From positions 1,488,001 to 1,552,000 of the forward strand of contig NZ_CP012070.1 of NCBI RefSeq assembly GCF_001189535.1: a DNA stretch of 64,000 nucleotides, in the 5' to 3' direction. The stretch's first letter is position 1. Each line of letters starts with the position of its first letter. This stretch comes from Arsenicicoccus sp. oral taxon 190 (GTDB lineage Bacteria; Actinomycetota; Actinomycetes; Actinomycetales; Dermatophilaceae). This document shows positions 7,129 to 14,701 of this stretch, one piece after another. The notes below the pieces were generated by a model that saw only the letters and a program-made list of their open reading frames with translations, was not told the origin of the DNA and did no database searches. A program made the position numbers and the translations under genes.

Positions 7129-8775
7129 TCAGTGCTGCAGCGCGCCGGCCACGCCGTGACCGGACAGGGAGCGGACCTCCATCTCGGCGTACTTGTCGGC
7201 GTTGGGCTTCTCGGAGTCGGTGATCGAGCCGAGCCACCCCAGCAGGAAGCCGAGCGGGATCGAGATGATGCCCGGGTTGTCGAGCGGGAACCAGTGGAAG
7301 TCGATCGCCGGGTTGGTGATCATCGACAGGCTCTTGCCCGTCGCGTCGACCTTGCCGGAGACCACCGGGCTGAAGAGGATCAGCAGCAGCGCGGAGCCGA
7401 GCCCGCCGTAGATCGACCACAGCGCGCCGCGGGTCGTGAACCTGGACCAGAAGAGCGAGTAGAGGATCGTCGGGAGGTTGGCGCTCGCGGCCACGGCGAA
7501 GGCCAGTGCCACGAGGAAGGCGATGTTCTGGCCGTTGGCGAGGATCCCGCCGATGATCGCGACGACGCCACCGGCGATCGCGGCCCGGCGGGCGACCTTG
7601 ACCTCCTGCTCCTGGGTGGCCTTCCCGTCCTTCATCACCATGTTGTAGATGTCGTGCGCGAAGGTCGCGGACGTGGTGATGGTCAGGCCCGCGACGACGG
7701 CGAGGATCGTGGCGAAGGCGATGGCGGAGATGATCCCGAGGAAGACCGAGCCGCCGAGGTGGAAGGCCAGCAGCGGCGCGGCGGAGTTCTCCTTGCCGGG
7801 GGCGGCCTGGATCGCGGCGGGACCCACGAGCGCGGCGGCGCCGAAGCCGATGACCAGCGTGAAGAGGTAGAACAAGCCGATCAGCCAGATCGCCCACTCC
7901 ACGGACTTGCGTGCCTCCTTGGAGGTGGGGACCGTGTAGAAGCGCATCAGCACGTGGGGCAGGCCGGCGGTGCCGAGCACCAGCGCCATCGACAGCGAGA
8001 TGAAGTCGATCTTGGACAGGGTCGTCTTGCCGTACTTCAGGCCCGGGTTGAGGAGCTTCTCGCCGACCTTGGGGGAGTTGTCGACGGCGTGCTGCATCAC
8101 GCTTGACAGGTTGAGGCCGAACTTCCCGAGCACCCACACGGTGATGATGCCGGCGCCCGCGATGAGCAGGCAGGCCTTGATGATCTGCACCCAGGTGGTG
8201 CCCTTCATGCCGCCGATGAGCACGTAGAGGATCATCAGCGTGCCCACCACGGCGATGACGACGGCCTGCCCGGCCCACGACTTGATGCCGAGCAGCAGCG
8301 ACACCAGCCCGCCGGCGCCGGCCATCTGGGCGAGCAGGTAGAAGAAGGACACGGCGAGCGTGGAGGTCGCCGCGGCCATCCGCACCGGGCGCTGCCGCAG
8401 CCGGAAGCTGAGCACGTCGGCCATCGTGAAGCGCCCGGTGTTGCGCAGCAGCTCGGCGACGAGCAGCAGCGCCACGAGCCACGCGACGAGGAAGCCGATG
8501 GAGTAGAGGAAGCCGTCGTAGCCGGCGATGGCGATCGCCCCGGCAATGCCGAGGAAGCTGGCGGCGGAGAGGTAGTCGCCGGCGATGGCGATGCCGTTCT
8601 GCCGCCCGGAGAAGGCGGCGCCCCCGGTGTAGTACTCCCCGGCGGTCTTCTTCTTGCCCTGGGAGACCCGGATGACGACGGCGAGCGTCACGAGGACGAA
8701 GATCGCGAAGATCGCGATGTTGAGCAGCGGCGAGCCGACCTGGCTGCCGGCGGCGGTGATCATGGTGGCGCTCAT
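7129..8775 (-). CDS. sodium/solute symporter (ActP/MctC-like monocarboxylate transporter)
   Basis: A 548-residue solute:sodium symporter (SSS) family protein with about 13 membrane helices. Visible hallmarks are SGRQNGIAIAGDYLSAASFLG in the first third, GGMKGTTWVQIIKACLL and GTAGLPHVLMRFYT. This pattern fits the acetate/pyruvate/propionate branch (ActP, MctC), though the exact substrate cannot be read from sequence. The ATG overlaps the stop of the DUF485 gene (ATGA), so the two are co-translated, as is usual for this pair. A long hairpin follows the stop. Confidence 0.9.
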   Translation of the reverse strand: MSATMITAAGSQVGSPLLNIAIFAIFVLVTLAVVIRVSQGKKKTAGEYYTGGAAFSGRQNGIAIAGDYLSAASFLGIAGAIAIAGYDGFLYSIGFLVAWLVALLLVAELLRNTGRFTMADVLSFRLRQRPVRMAAATSTLAVSFFYLLAQMAGAGGLVSLLLGIKSWAGQAVVIAVVGTLMILYVLIGGMKGTTWVQIIKACLLIAGAGIITVWVLGKFGLNLSSVMQHAVDNSPKVGEKLLNPGLKYGKTTLSKIDFISLSMALVLGTAGLPHVLMRFYTVPTSKEARKSVEWAIWLIGLFYLFTLVIGFGAAALVGPAAIQAAPGKENSAAPLLAFHLGGSVFLGIISAIAFATILAVVAGLTITTSATFAHDIYNMVMKDGKATQEQEVKVARRAAIAGGVVAIIGGILANGQNIAFLVALAFAVAASANLPTILYSLFWSRFTTRGALWSIYGGLGSALLLILFSPVVSGKVDATGKSLSMITNPAIDFHWFPLDNPGIISIPLGFLLGWLGSITDSEKPNADKYAEMEVRSLSGHGVAGALQH

Positions 8776-9119
8776 CGGTCCTCGAGCCCCCGCTCCTCGA
8801 CCATCTGGTGGATCCGCTCGGCCCGGGGGTCGAACTCCCGGTCGGCCCAGCGGACGTAGGCGATCGTGATGGCGAAGGTCGTCACGAACTGCAGGAAGCC
8901 GAAGATCAGGCCGACGTTGATGTTGCCGATGACCTTCTGGCTCATGAAGGCCGGGAAGAAGGCGGCCAGGATGACGTAGAGGAAGTACCAGGCGAGGAAG
9001 GCTGCGGTCATCGGGAAGACGAAGGACCGCAACCGGCTTCGCAGCTCCTGGAACTCGGGCGACTGCTGCACGTCGCTGTAGGCGGCGCCGTAGTCGCGGG
9101 TCGACTTGGTCGCGCTCAC
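8772..9119 (-). CDS. DUF485 membrane protein, partner of the symporter
   Basis: 115 residues from a GTG with AGGAGG at 6 nt. Two hydrophobic helices (VFPMTAAFLAWYFLYVILAA and a second around INVGLIFGFLQFVTTF) are typical of DUF485, and the WADREFDP tail follows. DUF485 genes nearly always precede ActP/MctC symporters and are thought to be small accessory subunits. Its stop overlaps the symporter start by four bases. Confidence 0.88.
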   Translation of the reverse strand: MSATKSTRDYGAAYSDVQQSPEFQELRSRLRSFVFPMTAAFLAWYFLYVILAAFFPAFMSQKVIGNINVGLIFGFLQFVTTFAITIAYVRWADREFDPRAERIHQMVEERGLEDR

Positions 9120-9281
9120 GCGAGGCCTCCTGCGGGGTGGGGAGACCGGCACGTCGTCGTGCCGGCGACAGCCACTGTGCGCGAGCGTGGCCGGGCTCAC
9201 CTAGAGGGCGCGGCCGGGTGGGCGGGCGAGCGGTCACCCCGGCGCGCCGAGCGGTCGTGACAGCCCGTATGCCGTGCCCCC

Positions 9282-9337
9282 GGGCCACCGGGCCACCGGG
9301 CCACCGGGCCACCGGGCCACCGGGCCACCGGGCCACC
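9282..9337 (+). repeat. seven tandem copies of the 8-mer GGGCCACC
   Basis: Units start at 9282, 9290, 9298, 9306, 9314, 9322 and 9330, all identical; a diverged copy and further GGGCC blocks follow up to 9376. The tract fills the gap between the stop of one symporter gene (9379) and the start region of the DUF485 gene. It is prone to slippage and may change spacing upstream of the DUF485 promoter. Confidence 0.95.
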
Positions 9338-9378
9338 GGGCCCCTGGCCCCCGGGCTGCCGTGCCCCCGGGCCACCGG

Positions 9379-10923
9379 TCACCGGTCGAGGGGCAGCGCC
9401 TCCGGGGTGTGCAGGCGCACCATGGTCCGGGTCGTGCTGCGCGGCACCGACCCGGGGGTCAGCAGCGAGACGACCACGGCGGTGGCGAAGGCGGCCGGCG
9501 CGGTCCAGGCGGCGGGCGCGACGAGCAGCGCCCGCGGCCAGCCCTCGCCGACCCCGGCGATGCCGAGCGCGGTGGCGCCCACCGCGAGGGTGGCGCCCAC
9601 GCCGATGGACGCCAGCGTGCCGGCGCGCGACAGCCGGGGCCACCAGACTCCGAGGACCAGCAGCGGAGCGAAGGTCGATGCCGTGACCGCGAAGATCGCG
9701 ATGACGACGGTGTTGACGCCGACGTGGGCCACGAACGGCACGACCATCAGCGGCACCACCACGGCGAGCGCCGCCGCGATCCGGAAGCTGTGCAGCCGGT
9801 CGACGTCGCCGCTGGTCAGGCGCAGCAGGGAGGGGGCGACGAGGTCCTGGTCCAGCACCCCGGCGAGGGCCACGACGAGGCCGCTCGCGGTGGACAGGAA
9901 GGCGACGAAGGCGCCCGCCGCGAGCAGGGTCGTCAGCAGCTCGCCGCCGAGGCCGGGCAGGGTCGCGAGCGGCAGCCGCAGCATCATCGTGTCGCTCGAG
10001 GCGCCGGGCGGCAGGGACGAGACGTAGACCCGCCCGAGGATCCCGTAGAGGGGCAGCGCGAGGTAGAACGCGGAGATGAGGCCCACGACCGCGACCGTGG
10101 TGCGGCGGGCGGCCCGGCCGTCCCGGATCGTGTAGTAGCGCACGACGACGTGGGGCAGCGCCATGGTGCCGAGCGCCTGCCCCAGCAGGCTGGACCAGGT
10201 CAGGTAGAGCGGGTGCTCGCGGCCGCCGTAGCCGCTCAGGGGCTGGGTCCAGTCCTGCAGCTGGCCGGGTGGCAGCCGTGGGGCGGGTGCCCCGGCCCGC
10301 AGCCACACGCCGCCGAGCACCAGCGCCGGCAGCCACAGCGCGACCAGCTTGATCCAGTAGTGCCAGGACTGGACCAGGGTGATGGTGCGCATCCCGCCGG
10401 CGCTCACGACGGTCAGCACGACCGCGGCCACGAGCAACGGCCCCACCCACGTCGGGGCCCCGGTGAGCAGGGCGAGGGCGACGCCGGCGGTCTGCAGCTG
10501 CACCAGCAGGTAGACCCAGCCGGTGCCGACGACCAGCAGCGACACCACCCGGCGCACCCGCCGCGACTCGAGCCGGTCCTCGGCGAAGTCGGGCAGCGTG
10601 TAGGCCCCGGAGCGGCGCAGCGGGGCGGCGATCAGCACCAGCAGCATGACGTAGCCGACGGTGTAGCCGACCGGCAGCCAGAGCTGGTCGGCGCCGCCCG
10701 CCCACATCAGCCCGGCGAGGCCGAGGAAGGAGGCGGCCGAGAGGTACTCGCCGGTGATCGCCGACGCGTTGCGCCGCGCGGACACGGCGCGGGAGGCGAC
10801 GTAGAAGTCGCTCGTGGTGCGGCTCGCGCCGGCGCGGGACAGCCCGAGCCACAGGGTCAGCAGGCACATCGCGGCGACGGCGGCCACGCCGAGCCCGACC
10901 GGGGGCGAGGCGGAGGGCGTCAT
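9379..10923 (-). CDS. sodium/solute symporter, second copy
   Basis: 514 residues, SSS family: SDFYVASRAVSARRNASAI, GEYLSAASFLGLAGLMW, GGMRTITLVQSWHYWIK and ALGTMALPHVVVRYYT match the same ActP-like core as the first symporter but with clear divergence. About 13 helices. The ATG overlaps the preceding small membrane protein gene by four bases. It is the last gene of a run headed by a LytS-type kinase and a LytTR regulator, so its synthesis or activity is probably tied to that pair, which may sense the transported carboxylate. Confidence 0.9.
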   Translation of the reverse strand: MTPSASPPVGLGVAAVAAMCLLTLWLGLSRAGASRTTSDFYVASRAVSARRNASAITGEYLSAASFLGLAGLMWAGGADQLWLPVGYTVGYVMLLVLIAAPLRRSGAYTLPDFAEDRLESRRVRRVVSLLVVGTGWVYLLVQLQTAGVALALLTGAPTWVGPLLVAAVVLTVVSAGGMRTITLVQSWHYWIKLVALWLPALVLGGVWLRAGAPAPRLPPGQLQDWTQPLSGYGGREHPLYLTWSSLLGQALGTMALPHVVVRYYTIRDGRAARRTTVAVVGLISAFYLALPLYGILGRVYVSSLPPGASSDTMMLRLPLATLPGLGGELLTTLLAAGAFVAFLSTASGLVVALAGVLDQDLVAPSLLRLTSGDVDRLHSFRIAAALAVVVPLMVVPFVAHVGVNTVVIAIFAVTASTFAPLLVLGVWWPRLSRAGTLASIGVGATLAVGATALGIAGVGEGWPRALLVAPAAWTAPAAFATAVVVSLLTPGSVPRSTTRTMVRLHTPEALPLDR

Positions 10924-11330
10924 ACGGCCTCGTCGTGGTCGATCCGGCCGCTCTCGCGGGCGAGGGCGCGGGTGAAGTCACCCTCCAGCCGCTCGACCGC
11001 GCGCACGTAGGTGCGGGCGAGCAGCCACAGCGCCGGGTAGACGATGGTGCCCATGAGCAGCCAGGCGACCGTGGTGCCGCCCAGGTGGAGCCGGCCCACG
11101 CCGGGGACCAGCGCGAAGACCAGCGGCAGGCCCACCAGCAGCAGCGCCAGCGAGGACAGCGTCGCGACGAGGAGCCGGCGGTGACCGCGCAGGTAGGCGT
11201 GCATGTAGAGGCGGCCGAGCGCGGTGTCCTCGTCGATCTCGGTGGTCCCGGGGCGCTCGACGCTGCTGCGCCGGGCGGCGTCGCGCCGGGGCGAGGTCAC
11301 CCGCACCCGGTCCGGCGGCTGGCCGGTCAC
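10920..11330 (-). CDS. small two-helix membrane protein (DUF485-like symporter subunit)
   Basis: 136 residues from a GTG that overlaps the response regulator stop (GTGA). An acidic/basic N-terminal half is followed by two hydrophobic helices (LLVATLSSLALLLVGLPLVF and VAWLLMGTIVYPALWLLA) and a basic tail. Size, topology and position directly before an SSS symporter match the DUF485/DUF4212 accessory subunits; sequence similarity by eye is weak, so the role rests mostly on context. Confidence 0.75.
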   Translation of the reverse strand: MTGQPPDRVRVTSPRRDAARRSSVERPGTTEIDEDTALGRLYMHAYLRGHRRLLVATLSSLALLLVGLPLVFALVPGVGRLHLGGTTVAWLLMGTIVYPALWLLARTYVRAVERLEGDFTRALARESGRIDHDEAV

Positions 11331-12130
11331 GGCGCCTCGCGGCGGCGGGTCTCGCCCGGGCGGCCGAGCCGGTCCCGCAGCGCCCGGGTGTGGCGGCGGG
11401 AGACCTGCAGCTCGAGGGGACCGAGCATCACGGTGGTGTGGCCGCGGTCGTTGCGGACCTGGGTGATGTGCCGCAGCGAGACCAGGGTGCTGCGGTGGAT
11501 GCGGGCGAATCCCGCTGCGCTCCAACGCTCCTCGAGGGTGGACAGGGGGATGCGGACCAGGTGGTTGCTGTCGCGGGTGTGCAGCCGGGTGTAGTCGCCC
11601 TGGGCCTGGGCGTAGATCACGGCCGAGCGGCGCACGAAGGTCGTCACGCCCGCCAGCTCGACCGGGATCACCTCGTCCTCCTCGGCCGGGGACCGGGTCG
11701 CCGGGGCCGCCGGTCGGCTGTCGACGACCCGCCGGACGGCCTCGGCGAGCCGCTCCTCGCGCACCGGCTTGAGGACGTAGTCGGTGGCCTGCAGCTCGAA
11801 GGCGTCGACGGCGTGGGCGTCGTGCGCGGTGACGAAGACGAACGACGGCGCGGTGTCCTGCTCCGCGGCCGCGCGGGCCACCTCGAGCCCGTCGAGCCCC
11901 GGCATGCTGATGTCGCAGAAGACCACGTCGACGGCGCGCTCGCCGAGCAGCTGCAGCGCCTCGGCGCCGCTGCCGGCCAGGTGCACCTCCCCGATGCGCT
12001 CGTCGCGGCCGAGGAGGTAGCCGAGCTCGTCGCGTGCGGGTGGCTCGTCGTCCACCACCAGCGCGACCAGACGTGGCGCCGGCTGCCCGGCGGGTCGGCC
12101 GCGGCCGCTCACGTCGTCGTGCGTCTGCAT
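11327..12130 (-). CDS. LytTR-type response regulator
   Basis: 267 residues: a receiver domain with acidic pair VVDDEPPARDELG, phospho-acceptor Asp in VVFCDISMPGLDG (about residue 72) and the conserved Lys in DYVLKPV, then a LytTR DNA-binding domain (VIYAQAQGDYTRLHT, FARIHRSTLVSLRHI, LQVSRRHTRALRDRL). It is the partner of the kinase encoded just upstream and heads into the symporter genes. LytTR proteins bind pairs of short direct repeats; none obvious was identified here. Confidence 0.93.
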   Translation of the reverse strand: MQTHDDVSGRGRPAGQPAPRLVALVVDDEPPARDELGYLLGRDERIGEVHLAGSGAEALQLLGERAVDVVFCDISMPGLDGLEVARAAAEQDTAPSFVFVTAHDAHAVDAFELQATDYVLKPVREERLAEAVRRVVDSRPAAPATRSPAEEDEVIPVELAGVTTFVRRSAVIYAQAQGDYTRLHTRDSNHLVRIPLSTLEERWSAAGFARIHRSTLVSLRHITQVRNDRGHTTVMLGPLELQVSRRHTRALRDRLGRPGETRRREAP

Positions 12131-12158
12131 GCTCCCTCTCCTCCTCGCCGAGGCGTCC

Positions 12159-13352
12159 CTATTGTCCCGCGTGGACGCCGGGCGCCCACTTGGGGACGGT
12201 GAAGGTCACCCGGGTGCCCGCGCCTGGCGCGGTTTCGACCACGACGCCGTGGGCGTCGCCGTAGACCTGCCGCAGCCGGGCGTCGACGTTGCCCAGCCCG
12301 ACGTTGTCCCCGTCGTGCTCGCCCGACAGCACCGAGCGGACCCGCTCGGGGTCGGACCCGATGCCGTCGTCCTCGACGCCCACCTCGGTGACGGTGCCGA
12401 GGTCCCGGGCGGTGATCCGGATCGTGCCCGCCCCGACCTTGCGCTCCAGGCCGTGGCGGACGGCGTTCTCGACCAGCGGCTGCACCGACAGGTAGGGCAC
12501 CGCGACGCCGAGGACCTCGGGGGCGATGTCCAGGTCGACGGTGAGCCGCGGCCCGAAGCGTGCCTGCTCGAGGGCCAGGTAGCGCTCGATGTTGACGAGC
12601 TCCTCCTGCAGCGTCGTGAAGGCGCCCCCGCGGCGGAAGGAGTAGCGCGTGAAGTCGGCGAACTCGAGCAGCAGCTCGCGGGCGCGGTCCGGGTCGGTGC
12701 GCACGAAGCTCGCGATGGCGCCCAGGGAGTTGTAGACGAAGTGCGGCGAGATCTGCGCCCGCAGCGCCAGCAGCTCGGCCTCCATGGTGCGGGTGCGCTG
12801 CCGGCTCAGCTCGGCCAGCTCGACGTTGGTGGACACCCATCTGGCCACCTCGCGGGCCGCCCGCTGCAGCCCGTAGGAGACCTCGGGGGCGTAGGCGACG
12901 AGCGCGCCGATCACGGTGTCGTCGCTGATGATCGGCGAGACCGCGGCCGCCCGGGCGGGGGAGTCCTCGGCCGCGCCCAGGTCGTGCACCACCTCGGCGT
13001 CACCGGTCGCCAGGACGCGCTGCACCAGGTCGAGCACGCGCTCGCGCTGCGGGTCGGCCAGCCCCTCCCAGGCCAGCACCGCCTGGGTGTCGGTGATCGC
13101 GAGGCAGGGCACGCCGAGCAGGGCCCGCAGGTGGCGGGCGGCCCGGGTCGCCCCCTCGGGGGTCAGCCCGTCCTTGAGGTGCGGCGCGGCGAGACCGGCG
13201 GTGTGGAGGGCGTCATACGTCGCCTCCTCGGCGGGGGAGGAGAAGGCGCGACGCACGCGCACGACCCGCGCGACCAGCCAGGCGCCGAGGGCCAGCAGGG
13301 CAGCGAGGATCGCGATGAGCACCACCGTGGTGCGGTCCGACCCCTCGAGCAT
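12159..13352 (-). CDS. LytS/YehU-type sensor histidine kinase
   Basis: 397 residues from the ATG at 13352: one N-terminal membrane helix (VVLIAILAALLALGAWLVA), a GAF-like sensor region (about 50-190), then a His_kinase domain with the phosphorylated His in QISPHFVYNSLG (about residue 203) and an ATPase domain (NAVRHGLE, DDGIGSD, GLGNVDARL). It lacks the multi-helix 5TM sensor of classic LytS. A TACGAT element lies 6 nt before the start, so it may be leaderless. Its likely role is to control the symporter genes downstream. Confidence 0.9.
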   Translation of the reverse strand: MLEGSDRTTVVLIAILAALLALGAWLVARVVRVRRAFSSPAEEATYDALHTAGLAAPHLKDGLTPEGATRAARHLRALLGVPCLAITDTQAVLAWEGLADPQRERVLDLVQRVLATGDAEVVHDLGAAEDSPARAAAVSPIISDDTVIGALVAYAPEVSYGLQRAAREVARWVSTNVELAELSRQRTRTMEAELLALRAQISPHFVYNSLGAIASFVRTDPDRARELLLEFADFTRYSFRRGGAFTTLQEELVNIERYLALEQARFGPRLTVDLDIAPEVLGVAVPYLSVQPLVENAVRHGLERKVGAGTIRITARDLGTVTEVGVEDDGIGSDPERVRSVLSGEHDGDNVGLGNVDARLRQVYGDAHGVVVETAPGAGTRVTFTVPKWAPGVHAGQ

Positions 13353-13384
13353 GATCTGATCGTAGGGTCTGGGTCCGACAACCC

Positions 13385-13390
13385 TAGGGT
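13385..13390 (+). promoter_or_regulatory. -10 element TAGGGT, leaderless start of the Fic-like gene
   Basis: TAGGGT lies exactly 7 nt before the GTG at 13398, with no ribosome binding site. The spacing recurs at several other genes in the window. It lies in the palindrome CCCTAGGG, shared with the divergent kinase gene's upstream region. Confidence 0.55.
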
Positions 13391-13397
13391 GGCCCCT

Positions 13398-14249
13398 GTG
13401 AACCCGACCGTCGCCGCATCCGTCCGTCCGCTGCTGGACCTGCCCGGCGTGACCGACGCGGTCGCCGCCGCGCGCGAGTCGTGCACCCAGCTGCGCTGGC
13501 ACCAGGCCCTGCGCCGCCGGATCCCCGAGGCGGCGGCCGAGTCACGGGTGCGGGGGGCGCGGGAGACGGCCTTCCTCGAGGGGATCCAGCTGCCGGTCGA
13601 GACGGTGCGCGACCTGTCCCGCGGCGCCCTGGCCTGGGCCGCGACGCCCCGGGCGGACGAGCAGGTGGTGCGCGGCGCCGTGCAGGTCACGGCCGAGGCC
13701 GAGCACCTGCGCGGGGTGCTGCGCGCCGCGCCGCGGCAGGTGGTGGCCCGGCTGCACACGGCGGCCGCCTCGCCGTTGGGCGTGCCGGAGGCCACGCTCG
13801 GTCGGCCGCGAGCTGCCGGGGACGCGTGCGCGGAGCTCGTGGAGCTGGGCGCGCCGGCCGCCGCCGAGCTGCTGCCGGCGCGGCTGGAGGGGATCGTCGA
13901 GCTGCTGGGGGCGCTGGACGCGGTGCCGGTCGGGGTCGTGGCGGCGCTGGTGCACGCCGAGGTGGCGGTGGCGCGGCCGTTCGGGCGGGGCAACGGGCTG
14001 GTGGCGCGGGCCCTCGAGCGCGTCGTGGTGCAGGCGGGTGGGCTGGACCCGACCGGGGTGGCGGTCCCCGAGGCCGGTCACCGGCTCCTCGGTCAGACGG
14101 CGTATGCCGGCGCCCTCGCCGCCTACGCGACCGGCTCGCCCGACGGGGTGCGGCTGTGGCTGCTGCACTGCTGCTCGGCCATGGAGCGTGCGGCGGCGGA
14201 GGGCACCCGGGTGGCGGACGCCGTGCTGGCGGGGCGCACCGTCGGCTGA
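13398..14249 (+). CDS. Fic-like protein with degenerate catalytic motif
   Basis: 283 residues. The C-terminal half carries VHAEVAVARPFGRGNGLVAR, which aligns with the Fic motif HPFxxGNGRxxR; the catalytic His is Arg and the metal-binding acidic residue before GNG is also Arg. An N-terminal segment (ETAFLEGIQLP) resembles the helical region in Fic proteins. Active Fic enzymes transfer AMP or other phosphate groups onto proteins; this one should be inactive by that route. Actinobacteria often keep such a gene beside ssd and the Tad genes, so a structural or regulatory part in pilus biology is possible. No function can be assigned. Confidence 0.7.
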   Translation: MNPTVAASVRPLLDLPGVTDAVAAARESCTQLRWHQALRRRIPEAAAESRVRGARETAFLEGIQLPVETVRDLSRGALAWAATPRADEQVVRGAVQVTAEAEHLRGVLRAAPRQVVARLHTAAASPLGVPEATLGRPRAAGDACAELVELGAPAAAELLPARLEGIVELLGALDAVPVGVVAALVHAEVAVARPFGRGNGLVARALERVVVQAGGLDPTGVAVPEAGHRLLGQTAYAGALAAYATGSPDGVRLWLLHCCSAMERAAAEGTRVADAVLAGRTVG

Positions 14250-14322
14250 CGGGACTGGTGCCGGGCGGCGGCGGCGCTGGTTGGCCCCGGGCTGCCGCGG
14301 AAGGCGACACCGTAGCGAGTGT

Positions 14323-14434
14323 CTAGTCCTTTGGACAGGGGCTGGCGGGGATGGAACGTTCCGAAGGCGGTCTACTCGCAGGTTGCTACGCCGAATGGGT
14401 GACTTTCGGGGCAGGCGGGCGGGAGTGACTAGTC
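14323..14434 (+). promoter_or_regulatory. AT-richer control region before the Tad locus
   Basis: The gap 14250-14701 has no convincing gene apart from a small RNA. This part holds two copies of CTAGTCNTTTG (14323 and 14429) 106 bp apart and a perfect palindrome GGAACGTTCC (14353-14362). The composition is clearly less GC-rich than the genes on either side. It probably binds regulators of the small RNA or of the Tad operon; no known consensus is matched. Confidence 0.4.
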
Positions 14435-14436
14435 AT

Positions 14437-14466
14437 TTGTCCGAGTCCGGCGCATGATGGTTATAC
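14437..14466 (+). promoter_or_regulatory. promoter of the 6C RNA
   Basis: TTGTCC (14437-14442) and TTATAC (14461-14466) are separated by 18 nt, a good housekeeping-type promoter and the most AT-rich -10 in the region. Transcription would begin near 14472. Confidence 0.6.
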
Positions 14467-14471
14467 GCGCT

Positions 14472-14562
14472 CCCCTCGGGTTGAGCGCAGTGCAAGGGCT
14501 CTTCCTCCCCAGAGCCTAGGCACACGGCGACCCCCGTCACCCCCCGACGGGGGTCGCCTCAT
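14472..14562 (+). ncRNA. 6C small RNA
   Basis: Two stem-loops with C-rich loops: GGCTCT/AGAGCC (14497-14502 and 14511-14516) around TCCTCCCC, and a perfect 12-bp stem (14527-14538 and 14546-14557) around ACCCCCC. This is the architecture that names the actinobacterial 6C RNA, whose C-rich loops pair with G-rich target mRNAs. In Mycobacterium the 6C RNA (B11) also lies next to ssd, and ssd is the next gene here, so synteny supports the call. The second hairpin doubles as terminator. Exact ends are estimated. Confidence 0.85.
14527..14557 (+). terminator. terminator hairpin of the 6C RNA
   Basis: Perfect 12-bp stem GCGACCCCCGTC/GACGGGGGTCGC with a 7-nt loop containing six C residues, followed by CTCATG rather than a T-tract. 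Confidence 0.75.
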
Positions 14563-14608
14563 GTCTACGGCCAGGTCGGCCCCGGTGCTGATGCGTCTCT
14601 CGGGCGCG

Positions 14609-14648
14609 GTGTCCACAGCCGGACGCGACGGGCAAGCCGTTGTCCACA
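14609..14648 (+). promoter_or_regulatory. two DnaA-box-like 9-mers
   Basis: GTGTCCACA (14609-14617) and TTGTCCACA (14640-14648), 31 bp apart, precede ssd. The second is an exact match to the actinobacterial DnaA box; the first has one mismatch. No oriC genes are nearby, so these would be outlying sites, if used at all. Confidence 0.4.
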
Positions 14649-14701
14649 GGTGTGGCCCGGCGGCTGTCGTCCGCACGGGTCTGGCCGCGAGGCTGCCCGG
14701 C

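Noticed and set aside
14609..14648. Chromosomal replication origin
   Set aside because: Only two DnaA-like boxes, no dnaA/dnaN/gyr genes and no AT-rich unwinding region.
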